Shown here: positions 25,063 through 36,830 of the stretch, piece by piece | Position numbering within the stretch: the stretch's first letter is position 1 | How the letters are laid out: each line of letters begins with the position of its first letter | Assembly (NCBI GenBank): GCA_037043235.1 | Contig: JAWRVZ010000028.1 | Span: forward strand, 3,517,001-3,581,000 | Origin: Rhodeus uyekii | Lineage: Eukaryota; Chordata; Actinopteri; Cypriniformes; Acheilognathidae | DNA: 64,000 nucleotides | Direction of reading: 5' to 3' | Translations under genes and position numbers: made by a program | The notes under the pieces: generated by a model | Databases searched by the model: none | Seen by the model: only the letters and a program-made list of their open reading frames with translations | What the model was told of the DNA's origin: nothing

Positions 25063-25290
25063 GGTGTAGATCATCCACAGGGCTGGATTATGGTCTCTCA
25101 AGCCCATAAAGTATCCCAGAATATTCTCTTAAAGGTGTTCGCTTTTGGTGCTTAATTAAATCTGTGGTTCCCCTTGTCCTAACTAATGTGACGGATCCTT
25201 AAAAGAGCAATAATGTGTTTCTCCTTATCTCATTAGAAAATTCCCATTTGGCTTCCCCTGAAATGGTATGTATTTTTTATTGATTATATG

Positions 25291-25292
<2 letters not shown>

Positions 25293-25326
<34 letters not shown>
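25293..25326 (+). repeat. (TA)n microsatellite
   Basis: About 17 TA units. Confidence 0.9.
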
Positions 25327-25332
<6 letters not shown>

Positions 25333-26030
25333 TGGTGTGATAAATGGTATATTATTGCTAAAGCACTAATCACAGAAGTCTGGGATAGCTGCACTTGAAA
25401 ATGCAGAAAGAGAAAAATGCATAAATTATTAATGAAACCGATCAGCGCCTGAAGCAGTATTAATATGAAACATGGTGTGTACAGTGTAAATGCACATGAC
25501 TATAATTTTTGTCAGAGATTATCGATGTTTATTTTCTTATGTTTGTGCTGTACATGTATGTGTGGCTGGAGGTTTGTGGGTGTACGATGGCATACTGTAA
25601 GTACATATTGTACTGTATTTATCATTGATATTCTTTGATCTTAGCTGTAGTATCACACTGGTTTACTGTGCACCAAATGGATGCTTTTTTAAGTGTTTGC
25701 ATTTATTTTATGTTCTTGCACAGAAGTTTTGGTTGTTAAAAGATGTTCTTTCAACCTCAAAAGCTTTTTTAACTTCTGATTCTTATCCCATCCCACCTCG
25801 AAAATCATTCCTAAATGGTTTATTTGGATACTGTAGATGGATTTCCTACCAAATCGATGTAAATCCATCTCTTAGTCCTTTTAGGGGCTTTGAATTCATG
25901 ACCTTTTACACTGTAGAGACGATGAAATTTAAAGTTTGAATAAAAAAAATAGTTTAAAGCCCATGGTGTATTTTTTGGCCTGCACTTCACTGATGCGTAT
26001 GGACTATAAATTGAACGCTTGCGGCATTTT

Positions 26031-26180
26031 TTAAAGAGCCCTGTGGCATCTCTGGCCCCTGACCTCAGAAAAATTGCTTGGTTTGCTCTGAAGAGCCTGT
26101 AAAATATGAGAGAAAGTGACTTGGTGCGGAGTTGGAGGGGATTCGGTGTTCTTCGGGCATCCTGACTGACACCGCATGTC
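26031..26180 (-). CDS. unrecognised gene, candidate last exon
   Basis: 150 bp: 49 codons plus TAA, phase 0. The acceptor is a textbook pyrimidine tract ending TTGCTCCTCAG. It encodes CPKNTESPPTPHQVTFSHIL and ALQSKPSNFSEV. TTTATT (AATAAA on the - strand) lies at 25820. A different overlapping frame is open for longer, so the assignment depends on the phase-0 match to the 30107 donor. Confidence 0.4.
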   Translation of the reverse strand, partial: DMRCQSGCPKNTESPPTPHQVTFSHILQALQSKPSNFSEVRGQRCHRAL

Positions 26181-29100
26181 CTGAGGAGCAACAAACAGAC
26201 AAACAAGCAATTAGAAAAGATGGAGCGACTTCACCAGCCCACATTTATTACTGTCACTCAACAGGGTCAGAGTGGAACATCTCTTTTTCTCTCTCCTCCC
26301 TCCCCACATCACAAGGATTGATTCTTTTCCGAAGGGAAACATTCTCCTGCACTTAGATTCCCTCCTTTTTTATATCTCCAGTCTGATTGCTGCTCAACTC
26401 TCCTAGTGACGACTGAAAACATCAGCAAACTGCCATGAAACATGCCAACTGGGCTTAGGAAAGTATTTTTATCTTTTGAGAGCTTATTTTAAAGATTAAT
26501 CTAATGCGAAAAATGTTTTAGCGTTTCTCACAATAAAGCAGGGCATGAAAATCACACTATTAAAGGTTAATTTTAGCATGACTGGGCCACATTAGAAAGG
26601 GGTCACTTCATGGTTCAGTAGTTTTTCTTTGAACTTAATCAGATTGTTTAAACTCAACATGAAAATCTGTCCTTTTTGCCTTCTTAATGCGTGTTCCTGG
26701 TGTATTTGTACTTTTCAGTGAAAGAAAAAATGCTTAAAAAAAAGCACTCTGCTTCTTAAACGACTTTCTTTTTAGGTGTGAAAAAAAGGTGTTATCCGAA
26801 TTGCTGTTTAGAATGTTGCTTTATTATATAGTTACTATTCAATTCCTTATGGGTAAAATTTAAGTTCTGTGGATCACTTAATGGCTGTAAAAGACGTAAC
26901 CAAAATAGTCCTGTAAATAATCTCTCAATTATTTTGGTTACAGTTACAATAAGTGTTCAGATTTGCATTTTTACACTGAACCTGAAGATACCGAACTTAC
27001 AGAACATCCAAAACTATGTTCTGTGCTGGACTAGATGCGCTCATTGTATGTGCGTAGCTACATACGATGGTATTTAGACCAGCTGAAAACAGAGGCAGGA
27101 ATCCATCCGTCTTACTCACAAGGAGATGTGGTTCTGATGCCAACATTGCCAACATCACAACTATGATGAGAAAAAAAACAGGCATTCTCTCTTTTTTAGG
27201 GTCGCATATAACCAAACCAAACATGCCAAGTGTGAACACAGACACATTTTTGTGAGACTTCCACTTGGTGTAAATATTTGCCTTAACAGTGATTTATGAA
27301 ATAAAACAATGGGTCATAAAATCTAAAATTGTGGCATGTAGCTTTTCTCACACTCATTTTTCACTACATTTTTTTAATTGTTTTTCTGAAGTCAATTCCC
27401 TCAATTTTTGACATGTGTGATCTTCTGCCTCTGTCTGGATTTGGTGTAGATTTATAAGACATTTATAGATTTGTATTATTGCAATTGTTTTTCATAATTC
27501 AGTTCTATAATGGATGCATTGAATTTTCATTGTCAGGCCGATGCATTACTATGCACTGATGCATTTTTAACCATATTACTAAAGCAGTGTTTAGCATGCT
27601 CTCCAAAAACCAATTCCAAGACCAGTGTAGCTTCATTTTTTTTGTCTAAATTGCTCCTGTAATACTTTGCAGCTAACAATAGCTACAAGTCCATGTCCCA
27701 GTATTGATCTGGAATCAAATTGAGGCCGATTGTGTAACAGAATAATTCATTTCTGTTTACCACAGAACCGTTCGATATCTTTCAAACAATCAATCTACAC
27801 TATAGGTTTCCCAGTGTGAACAAGCAGCCTTATTGTGTCACTCATTGACTTTTCAGTTCGCACTATTGTAAAATTTGGCCTTTGTGCTTTAAAGGCGAAG
27901 TGTTTGAATCAGGACATTGATCAACTGATGTGACTGAGAAAGAAGTGGACAGAAAACTAATTTGGGAAGGGAATCTAAAAAGCAGCAAAATGGTCTTTTG
28001 AATGGTCAAATGGTTTCTTTTGAAGCCTGCAGCCATATCACCCTGTAACCCAAGACTGGTTGCCCACTGAAGCTAAGCAGGGTTTATCCTGGTTAATACC
28101 TGGAATGGAGACCTCATGGGGAAATTAGGTTGCTGTAGGAAGAGGTGTTAGTGAGGCCAGCAGGGGGTGCTCACCCTGTGATCTGTGTGGGTCCTAACGC
28201 CCCTGTATAGTGACAGGGACACTATTCTGTAACAAGCACCGTCCTTCAGATGAGACGTTAAACTGAGGTCCTGACTCTCTGTGGTCATTAAAAATCCCAG
28301 AGCATCCTTTGTAAAGAGTAGGGGTTTCCCTGGCATCCTGGCCAAATTTGCCTGTTGGCCTCGGTCCTGTCAGGGGTGTGGGTGAAGGGAAGAGTGAGGA
28401 CTCAATATTGCAGGGAAAAGGGTTTTTTATTAATAACAAAATAAAACAGAAGGCAACAGAAACAACCCCGAGGGGGGAAACCAAGCCTATTGACTAGAGA
28501 ACTTAACAGACTGGACTTAACCTGGCAGGACAAGTATGACAATGACGCGACCCAGGACAGCAAACACGAAGGGATTAAATATGGAGCACATGAGGAGGAT
28601 AGAGTTGGAAACAGCTGAGACAAATCAAAGTAATAACAAGGAAACAAGATGGGCGGGGTTACACAATGACAAGACACGAACACGCGGCCAATATGAACGC
28701 ACATAGCCACGTGTCCACATGAAACAAGAGCATGCGGCCGCTGTCTCTTGTTTCATGTGGACACGTGGCTATGTGCGTTCATATTGGCCGCGTGTTCGTG
28801 TCTTGTTATTGTGTAACCCCGCAGCTTGTGAAAACACAACATGAAAAGCATGCGGTCGAAGAAAACACGACAGACAGACAGATAGACACACACAGACGAG
28901 AGAGAGAGACATGACGTAGAGTGCACGAGAATGAGCAAACACTCGTCTGGGGCGCTCACAACAAGGACGAACACACGGGCCATGTATGTCCAAATCCTAA
29001 CACAAAACCGAAACTGAACAAGACCAAAGTCTCTGGACCGGACATCATAACCCGCACACAAGACGTTACACAGACAAGAGAGCGCGCGCTTCCACAAAAC

Positions 29101-29375
29101 ATAAGACATTACGGTAGTGTCAGAGCTCTGCCACAACACCAAGAAATTATTAGACCGAATGTGGCAGAACCCTGACAGATCCATCATGGTCTCCTAATCA
29201 TCCCCATATATACCGGAGGACTCTGTCTCCTCTCCACCAATAAGCTGATGTGTGGTGAGTGTCCTGGCACAATTTTGGCTGCCGTTGCATCATCCAGATG
29301 GATGCTGCACATTGGTGGTGGTTGAGGAGATTCCTCCCCTTCCATGTAAAGTGCTTTGAGTCCCATGCAAAGCGC

Positions 29376-29408
<33 letters not shown>

Positions 29409-32400
29409 GTATGTATAATTATTATTATTTCCATCATGGAATAAAAAAGAAAAAAGTTAATTGTGACTTTTTAACTAAATTTTTTGGTGAGTTTATCTTG
29501 CAATTGCTGACTTTCCCCCCCTCAGATTTCTGAGTTTATGCTGTGTTCACGCCATGTCATAATTATGACAACACTTCACATTCTCTGAGATGTTCTCAGA
29601 GTTGGAGTTATGCATTTCAATGACGAACATATTAATGCTAAATCAAAAATGATAGAATCATTGCACTCAACCACTTTTTGGGTGCGAAAAACAAAAGATC
29701 CACACTCACTTGTGTCTTAATAAATAAAAAACATTAAAAAAAACATTTATTACCCTTCATTAAATCATCAATGCTGAAATGCATCTGCAGCAGTCGGGGG
29801 ATACAAATGGGAGCTTTCAGAAAATTTGCAATTTACAAGCTGTAATTATGAGGAAATGGATGTTTTTACAAGTCGTAATCTCTTGCTGGTAATTACTGTA
29901 ACTACATGATGTGAACGCACCTTTACATTTCACATTTCTAGCTTTTTTTTCCTCAGAATTTCATTTTTTTGTTTTTACCATGGAATAAAAATATTTTAAA
30001 AAGGTAATTGCAAAGGTAAGTTTATATCTCGCAATTCTAAGTTTGTCTTGCATTTCTAGCATTTTTTTCTTAGGTCTGCAAGGACAAGCTTCCATATCAA
30101 TCTTACCCCAATTGCATCTGAATATTCTCTCCGCTGTCCTCCCGGCTTCCTGTCAATGTTCTGTGCGCCGTCTCTTTGGTCTCCCACTGGACTGTGTCTT
30201 ATGCGTGGTTGGAATGGACTACAGAGGCATTCATACTGGTTTTGTAGTGCTGACAGACTGTAGATATTGTACAGATCTTTGTGTTTTGTTAACGGTTCGA
30301 GCTTCCGTTCCCCATGGCTGCCCTGCATCTGAGTCCCTCTGTGACCTCTTACTCGTGCCACTCTCTGGATCACCACCCTGTGTCTAACTGCGGTGGACGG
30401 TGCATTGGCAGGCAGCGATGACCCGAGGTGGGCCAACTTAGCCAGGTGCCCATGGCTCCGTTCAAGTTTTTGTCCAGATGCCTCTTTCTGAAAAGCTTCA
30501 GGACTCCTTGTTTCATGCTTTGCTGCTCCGTTGCAACGGCAGGTTTCGGTTTCCTCCGTCATTTGCTCATGAGGTGTTTGCGGAATCCACTCTATCATTG
30601 GAAGAATCCTGCTGACCTCTACGATATGTATTTGCATTGAGTTTTCAATATTTTGTCTGCAGGTCTTTGAATCACTAGATACACTGGGATTTATGGGTAC
30701 ACAGCTCAGGTCTGGTGCACTTGATCTCTCGCCGGTAATGTTCACATCCAGGTTGGCAGATTTAGCAGGGACACGAGTGATTTGTGATGCTTTCCATCTT
30801 GAGTTTACTCCATCTGATGCATCATTTGCTCCAGATACACACAACCTGGGCTGAGCAAATAAATGAGGGGACAAAATGAAGTTCTTCTCATCCAAGCAAC
30901 TGCATTTGTGCCTAACCTTCTGTTTAGCCATTCGGTATCGATGAAATGCATTACCATCTGTTAACAAAGTGAGAAAGAAATTTGTAAATAAAATTATACA
31001 TATATACACACTACTATTCAAATGTTTGGGATTGATAAGATCTTTATATGTTTTGGAAAGAACTCTCTTATGCTCACCAAAGCTGCATTTATTTAATGAA
31101 AAATACTGTAAAAACAGTAATAATTTGAATATTCAATTTATTCCCTATGGCAAAGCTGAATTTTCAGCAGCCATTTTCCTAGTCTTAAGCATCACATGAT
31201 CCTTTTCAAAAATCATTCTAATTTGCTGATTTGCTGCTGAAGAAACATTTATTTTCTTCATTGCTTCCACTTTTTGGCCTATTAAGTATTGTTACTATGC
31301 TGAAGGTTAACTGGAAAGTCTATTTTGATGATCCATTACCAACTGCAACACACGTGCCGGTAATTTCAAGTAATCCTATAAACCCTGATTAGCAGGTTTA
31401 AGTCTGGATCTAAACTGCTTCGTATTGATTCCACACCTGCATTGAGAAAATGTAATGTTATGTCTGCTTTGAGAACGAGAAATCATCCTCAAAGGACATT
31501 TGGGTAAATATAAATATTATTGTTTAGTCTGTTTAGCATGGTTATGTCTATAACATAAGTGTTAATGCCCCCAGTGTCCTGCTCTTGGATCTTTGATGTC
31601 CACGGGGCTGCATAACAAATGCTGTGAAGTCTGAGTCCTGTTAGGCCGATGATTAATCACAGGTCTGGTTTTTAAATGTCAGGTCTGAGCCCAGCGTGGC
31701 CCGGCTCTGATCGATGTCCCACTCTACGGCTATCTTTCAGAGAGCTGCTCTGATGCTGTGGGATTCGGATTGACACCTTTTGCTCCAGAGCAGGTGAGTG
31801 GGGAAGGGTTTAAATGTAAATGGGTAACTTATGGAGAGCAGAAAGAGATATATTGAGGTCCGTAATCTAAGCTCACCAATGAAAAGCTTAAATTTTTCAT
31901 TATTATATTGATTTATATTACATATTTAATAAAATATAATAATTTTTTAATACATTTTAATGTTTTCATATTTGTTTTGTCGCTTTTTTGCCCTCTTTTG
32001 TTTAAAGTCCACAAGTTAAACTGATGATCATCCAGCTTGATTTAAAAATAATCCAAAGAAAATCTTGTGCCTAAAATCATGCCCTGATTATGCATGATTA
32101 TTTATTTATTTTTTCCTCTTCACACACACACACAACATTTTTCACTGAAAGGTTATTTTGGGAAACAAAAAATTATAATTCTGTGGCATTCACAGATGCA
32201 ACCACACTTATGCAAAAATCACCCACACAGTAAACTTAGAAACGAGTCATTTAAGCCTATTTTATTTATTTGGAGAAATATTTTTAGAATTGAAATAACT
32301 ACAGGTAAGTAAAACTGAACGATAACTATTTCCGAGTAACAATAAACAAAAAATGAAGTAAAAACTGCAACCTGTACACTGCTTGCAACTGATAAGCTCC

Positions 32401-35400
32401 AAAACACAATTTTGCAAAATATTAGTTGTAAACACACCCACCACATTTAAAATGATCCGGATTCGTTAACAATGATGAAAGATGTTAGGAAGAAGTTTCT
32501 GAAGTTCGAAAGTATTATTGAACAAGGCCCGACACTACCTTTAAAGTGGCACTCTTTTATCTTTGAAAGAAAAAAAGTTAAACACAAGTAAAGCATTCCT
32601 CCGTCCATACTCCCCAAAAGAGTTTTTGTAGTTCGTTAGGTTTGTAATGGTATCAGTTACCATAATTTTATATGGCTTGAGCACATATGACTCAATCCCA
32701 GAGTGGTGTTGTGAGTGAATTGTCATTTGTGCATCTCATAGTCAGAGGCGGTTCTGACTCATATGGTGGCCTTGTTGAGATCTGCCATTAGGCTGCTTGA
32801 AGTTGCTCAGAAAAAATGAAATTTTTTCTATGTTCATTTAAAATAATAGCGACAGGACAGGTGAAACAGAGAGCAACAAAATGGACCATTCTTGTTTTTT
32901 TATGGAATATTGCAGTATGAATTATCTTTGCACATTGTTTTTTTTTTTTTTTTTTTTTAGTCATGTTCCCTTGTAATCTTTCATCTCCATTTTGCAGTGA
33001 CATGAGATCGACCTATAGCAAGCAACAACCATTCAAATTCCCAATGGACAAAATTACTTTACTTGTTCGGACATAAAAAAGGAAGAAAAAAAGATTATTG
33101 CAACATCCGCTTCATGCGGTCTAAAACCAGAAAATCAGACCAATTACGACATTTCGAATACAGTGAATTAGCTGTTCTATTGCATTTGTTATGCATAATA
33201 CTACTTTTTTTTAAATGTAACCGGATGAAGTTGCATTCATTTTGTGTCTGTAATTATCCGAAATGTCAGCCCTGTAAATTCTCACTTTCCAGACAAAATA
33301 ATTGTAAAAACAAAAAGGAATAACCAGTCAAAACAGAAAAACATTTGCAAATTTAGCATCTGGCTTCATGTCTCTATGTGCAAAGAAACCTCTACACGCT
33401 GAGCGATTGGCAGGAAGTCGCTCTTTTCGGTCTCGATACACACTGCGGGGGGATTTTGAGGCATGCTAGGCAGCGAGCTAGACTCAGTGGCAGACAAATG
33501 TTTGCGCCACACGTAATGGATGCCTCCAGATCCCCACAAGGAACTTCCCATAGCAGCAGGTGAAAGCAACAGCGTAATTAGACACAGGTTGCACATGGCG
33601 GCAAACAGTCAGAGGAAAAAACGCCAACATTGCCCATTATCTCCTCTCCTGCTGCTTGAACTAAACCGTGTTTAAGGAAACTCTGTGGGACTGTCACTCA
33701 AGACTCTGATTAGCCATTCCAGAGAGTGTATTGATTTTTCCTTGGCAGTATTTTACTCTTACCAGGCAGATTCATTATGATGCAAACCATAACTTAGTAA
33801 ATCCCTTGACTGAGGGGACGTTTATACAACACTGTTTTCTACAAAAAACTGAAAACTTTTTATGCATTATGGCTGTTCATTTACACGACAACAGCATTTT
33901 GGGGACCTGAAAACGTAAACTTTTGAAAACGGGTTTTTGAAAGTGATCTCGTAAAGTCTCTTGTGTAAACTACAAAACACATGTTTAGTCTACAGTCCTG
34001 TTGCTGTTATTTTGCCAAGATATCTCTTATTTACTTTTATTTTTTGGAGAGATGGTCTTCATTCCAGCTTTTCTCTGGCCCTCTGTATCAGAAGTTGGGT
34101 TTTATATACTACTTACCAAAAAGAAACTACATTACCAGAGGAACATGTGGTTTCTGTTAAAAATTGAATGTATATTTAATCCTATGGGCCTCCTTATACC
34201 TCAGTGGAAAACTAAAATACACATTCCTATGCTTGTATAACACACACATTTGTTCATGCAGACTACAATCTATCTTTTACACTAGAAACATTATACAGTA
34301 GATTATAAATACTAATAAAGAAAAATAATATTAGGTAATAAAATTTGAGTCTAAACTAGTACTGTTTCTTTACAGCATGACGTTGCCAACTACTGGCCTG
34401 GCATGAATAATACAGTGTTTTAGTCATTTTTGTGGATCCGTATGAACTGTGATTGTTTTGACACCATTGAATTCTGTACGCAAAAGATGCAAAGAAAAAA
34501 CTTTTCAGTTTTTAGTGCATCGTTGTCGTGTAAGCTTACCCTGAACATAAATGGGTTTGATTGCTTACCATTGATTCCATCGTCCGTAAAGGAACATTCC
34601 CAAGCACAGCACAGATCCCAATTCTCCCCTTTTCTGTGGAAACATTGTGAATTAAATGCATAAAAGACCCAAATACACATTTTAAAAGTGTTTTATGTCC
34701 TTTTGAGACTCTAAAGATTGAAGTACAATTTCACTAATCACATTCGAACAATAAACATTTGGAAGAGATTGCAAAACTTTTGTAAATGAGAGTGCTATGA
34801 CAGAGACAACATGCAGGATGAAGTTCTATTCTATATCCATGAAATAATTAGTTTTTTATCATTTAAATAGGCTTATAAGTAAAATGTTATATAAACATTT
34901 GAAGAAAACCTGGGGGGAAAAATAAACTTGGACTTTAAGTTAACGTTTATATTTTTAAGTATTTTAATAATTTGTTACTCATTGTCATAGATCAAAAGAT
35001 GTTACAGGCAGGGCATTAAAAAATTATATTTTTTGTATAAAGTGTAAATATATATATTATATAATATATTTATATTTATATACATTTGTGTGATATTCTA
35101 AATAATTACATTATTTTATATTATTATTATAAAATTATTTCTAAATAATTAAATAACTTCCATTTTCATTCATTTAAATAATTTATAAACATATAAAAAT
35201 TACATTCTTTTACAATTGTTGTTGTGTGTTAATATATTTCAAATTCATATCAAATATCATATCAAATTCTAACACCAACTCATCCTTATTATACTATTCG
35301 CATTAATGAATAGTATGAAAAGACATGAATACTTGACAAAACCTATAAAACCCAACCTTATACGATTTCAGAGATTTGCTAACCGAACTAAAGCGCAGTA

Positions 35401-36392
35401 GACTCAAAAATGAAACTTGTTTTCCACAGAAAGGACTGTCAGGACACAATAGCAAGCGTGTTGTATTCATCATAATAGCTGGTGTTGAATTGCTTCTGAC
35501 GTGATGGAAACAGGCAAGACAATAGAAGCTCTTTACTATAGCAAACAACATCAGTTCCTGCTAGTAATCAAACAAATCGAGCATACAATGCTAACAGATT
35601 CGCTGTGAATGTTCTTGCAGCTCATCAAATCTCTCATCTTCTAGGATCAATGAGTCATGGTAGTCCATAATTATTCCTGGCTACTGTTTCCCATTACCGA
35701 CACCTCATATAAGCCCTACTCGCAACATAATTCACCACTAACCTCTATAAATCACACTTTTTGTGACAACGTAATGCACAAGCGGGATAAAGTAGAGCCA
35801 TTTTTCCGTTACAGCCTCGCTTGTTGCAGCATACAAAACTGAAATGGCTTGTTTTGATGGTGTGGAAACTTTTGATTCCTCTAGCACATTGTGCAGTGGT
35901 ACTTCGAGAGCCAACCCAGCTGACGAAAAAGACTTAACAAGGTTAACATGAGATAATGCTCAAAGTATGAAATACATTCACATTGTGAGACAAAGCCAAA
36001 ACCGGAAGATATAAAGTCACAATTATTATTATATTTTAGTCTTAAGTTGAAATGGGCTTCAGTGAACTGAAAACTGAACTTTAAGATTTAGACATTTACA
36101 ACATCTAAACTCCAATTCAGAGTAAAAAAATTTAAATAATTATGAGCAGATTATGAGCAACAATTAGATAGATAGATGGGTGATAAAATGATGACAGAAT
36201 TATCATTTTTGGCTGAACTATCCCTTTAAATCATTTAACATGAAGACCAAATTGTCATTTAAAAAGTTTAAAATGTAAAAAGCATTGTACTGAAATCAAA
36301 CTGTACCTTTTACTCTTCAGTTTAACTTCCATGAGCTGTATATTGGCACACATTTGTCTCGTGGTTTCTTCTGAATGCGTTGACATGCTCAT
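26031..36392 (-). CDS. unrecognised gene between plppr5 and snx7 (predicted four coding exons, about 383 residues)
   Basis: Predicted join: 36392-36307, 34633-34569, 30957-30107, 26180-26031. Each junction has GT/AG borders and the phases agree at every step (2, then 1, then 0), and one exon alone holds 283 open codons. The protein would start MSMSTHSEETTRQM, have a short Cys-containing segment WDLCCAWECSFTDD, a basic stretch FHRYRMAKQKVRHKCSC, a long polar Ser/Arg/Gln-rich middle and a Pro-rich end. It has no signal peptide or membrane segment, and I recognise no domain. C-x3-C followed by a Phe-His pair loosely recalls a THAP start, but the rest does not fit. The start is the ATG with A at -3; the frame stays open upstream to a GTG at 36455. 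The 3' end could instead splice on from a GAG|GTCAGG donor at 26064. Inference only; no transcript evidence. Confidence 0.45.
26181..28028. other. intron of the predicted gene or intergenic; one splice-like patch
   Basis: On the - strand near 27165 a long pyrimidine tract TTTTTTTTCTCATCATAG is followed 41 bases later by CTT|GTGAGT, which could be a small alternative exon. Nothing else is recognisable. Confidence 0.25.
28365..29176. mobile_element. unclassified insertion with CTGTCAGGG ends, inside the SINE3
   Basis: Begins CTGTCAGGGGTGTGG near 28369 and ends GAACCCTGACAG near 29176, giving short inverted ends. The interior is GC-richer than the surroundings and contains a large palindrome (28653-28822). 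The ORFs inside on both strands repeat one another because of the palindrome. Superfamily not assigned; the target duplication is unclear. Confidence 0.6.
28653..28822. repeat. near-perfect 170-bp palindrome
   Basis: The left arm 28653-28730 and right arm 28745-28822 are reverse complements over 78 bases with one mismatch seen, around a 14-base centre containing GCGGCCGC. The inner 61 bases of each arm are perfect. Confidence 0.95.
29376..29402 (+). repeat. (TA)n microsatellite at SINE3 tail
   Basis: About 13 TA units directly after GCGCTATA. Confidence 0.85.
30107..30957 (-). CDS. unrecognised gene, long third exon (283 codons)
   Basis: 851 bp, fully open, in a stretch visibly richer in GC than its AT-rich surroundings. 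The acceptor CTCACTTTGTTAACAG has a long pyrimidine tract; the donor is GGG|GTAAGA. The frame also continues past the donor to a stop at 30056, so an unspliced end is possible. It encodes polar sequence with RVPAKSANLDVNI, LPMIEWIPQTPHEQM and LTKHKDLYNIYSL. Shorter + strand ORFs over the same bases are read as its shadows. Confidence 0.5.
31005..31250 (-). repeat. dispersed AT-rich MITE-like repeat, reverse copy
   Basis: Starts CTATTCAAATGTTTGGGATT, then GCATCACATGATCCTTTTC and AATTTGCTGATTTGCTGCTG, the reverse complement of the family signatures. Confidence 0.65.
31251..34568. other. intron of the predicted gene; no strong feature
   Basis: On the + strand at 31740-31792 a 53-bp segment has CTTTCAG| and CAG|GTGAGT borders and could be a non-coding exon. 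A poly-T run lies at 32939-32959. No repeat family is recognised. Confidence 0.3.
33366..33596 (-). CDS. small ORF with strong Kozak context, unproven
   Basis: 76 codons. The ATG lies in GCCGCCATGT (reading from 33596), a strong Kozak match. The first residues MCNLCLITLLLSPAAMG resemble a weak signal peptide; the rest is polar. It lies in an intron of the predicted gene at 26-36 kb on the same strand. No family is recognised, and it may be a chance ORF in a moderately GC-rich patch. Confidence 0.15.
   Translation of the reverse strand: MCNLCLITLLLSPAAMGSSLWGSGGIHYVWRKHLSATESSSLPSMPQNPPAVCIETEKSDFLPIAQRVEVSLHIET
34569..34633 (-). CDS. unrecognised gene, candidate second exon
   Basis: 65 bp between the strong acceptor ATGTTTCCACAG and the donor ATG|GTAAGC. 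In the frame set by its neighbours it encodes KGENWDLCCAWECSFTDDGI plus Asn. Because all three frames are open, only the phase match supports the choice. Confidence 0.4.
36307..36392 (-). CDS. unrecognised gene, candidate first coding exon
   Basis: 86 bp. ATG in the context AACATGA, then 28 codons (MSMSTHSEETTRQM, then QLMEVKLKSK) and two bases AG before the donor GTACAG. The joint codon with the next exon reads AGA (Arg). The upstream sequence is also open for 21 codons, so the true start may lie further 5'. Confidence 0.4.
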
Positions 36393-36466
36393 GTTCACAC
36401 CCAGTGTCATTATTACACACACGGGACGCAACAGTAACCAGGAACTTAGACACACTTCAGTAACTG

Positions 36467-36800
36467 GTCAAGGTTTTGATTCACTAAAAAGAGCCTGTTC
36501 ATAAGAGTAATTTGTTTATGAATCTACATTGTTGGCATTATACTCCTTTTCCCCTTCTTCCTCATCAAAAATAACTGGTTCATATGAGTCTTTTATTCAT
36601 AAATTGGAAAATTCCTATATCTCAAAGAGTAGATTGTGGGGCTTGCAACGGCAAGTTCATGGGTTTGATTCCCAGGGAAAGCAAGAACTGATTAGAATGT
36701 TAATGTGTATCTTGAACGCAATGTAACAAAAACTGTTTGTTTCACTAAAAATAATTGAGTCAAAAGAATCATGTTCATAAATCAAGTTTACCCAACTAAA
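36467..36800 (+). repeat. dispersed TTCATAAGAGT repeat enclosing a SINE
   Basis: GAGCCTGTTCATAAGAGTAA, then GGTTCATATGAGTC, then a SINE at 36625-36722, then TTCATAAATCAAG. Related pieces are at 38690-38845 and 1770-1910. Confidence 0.55.
36625..36722 (+). mobile_element. tRNA-derived SINE (HE1-like), copy 2
   Basis: GGGCTTGCAACGGCAAGTTC and CATGGGTTTGATTCCCAGGG (degenerate B box) parallel the copy at 10990. Confidence 0.65.
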
Positions 36801-36830
36801 ACTACTATAGTATAAAGCTACTTTTATATA

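Larger units (their letters stand above)
28029..29385 (+). mobile_element. SINE3-type SINE with 5S rRNA-derived head, split by an insertion
   Basis: Parts 28029-28364 and 29177-29385. The head GAAGCTAAGCAGGGTTTATC, CTGGTTAATACCTGG and GGTTGCTGTAGG follows the 3' two-thirds of 5S rRNA. The body holds GATGAGACGTTAAACTGAGG, and the tail is TGTAAAGTGCTTTGAGTC...AAGCGCTATATA, the usual SINE3 3' end. It is not a functional 5S gene: the 5' part is diverged and it has a SINE tail. A (TA)n run follows. Confidence 0.85.

Noticed and set aside
25625..26206. 104-codon + and 128-codon - ORFs
   Set aside because: Overlap each other; a different - frame fits the splice phase of the predicted gene better, so the longer ORF was not called.
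26997..27255. Overlapping ORFs with a membrane-like stretch
   Set aside because: The hydrophobic stretch comes from a T-rich splice-acceptor-like tract; kept only as a note on a possible small exon.
28029..28142. Possible 5S rRNA gene
   Set aside because: Only the 3' two-thirds resemble 5S rRNA, the 5' part is diverged, and a SINE3 body and tail follow.
28402..29187. Overlapping ORFs on both strands
   Set aside because: They repeat one another because of the palindrome and lie in a mobile insertion; no domain recognised.
30043..30640. + strand ORFs of 114 and 70 codons
   Set aside because: They lie opposite the much longer - strand open exon and show no splice or family support; treated as shadows.
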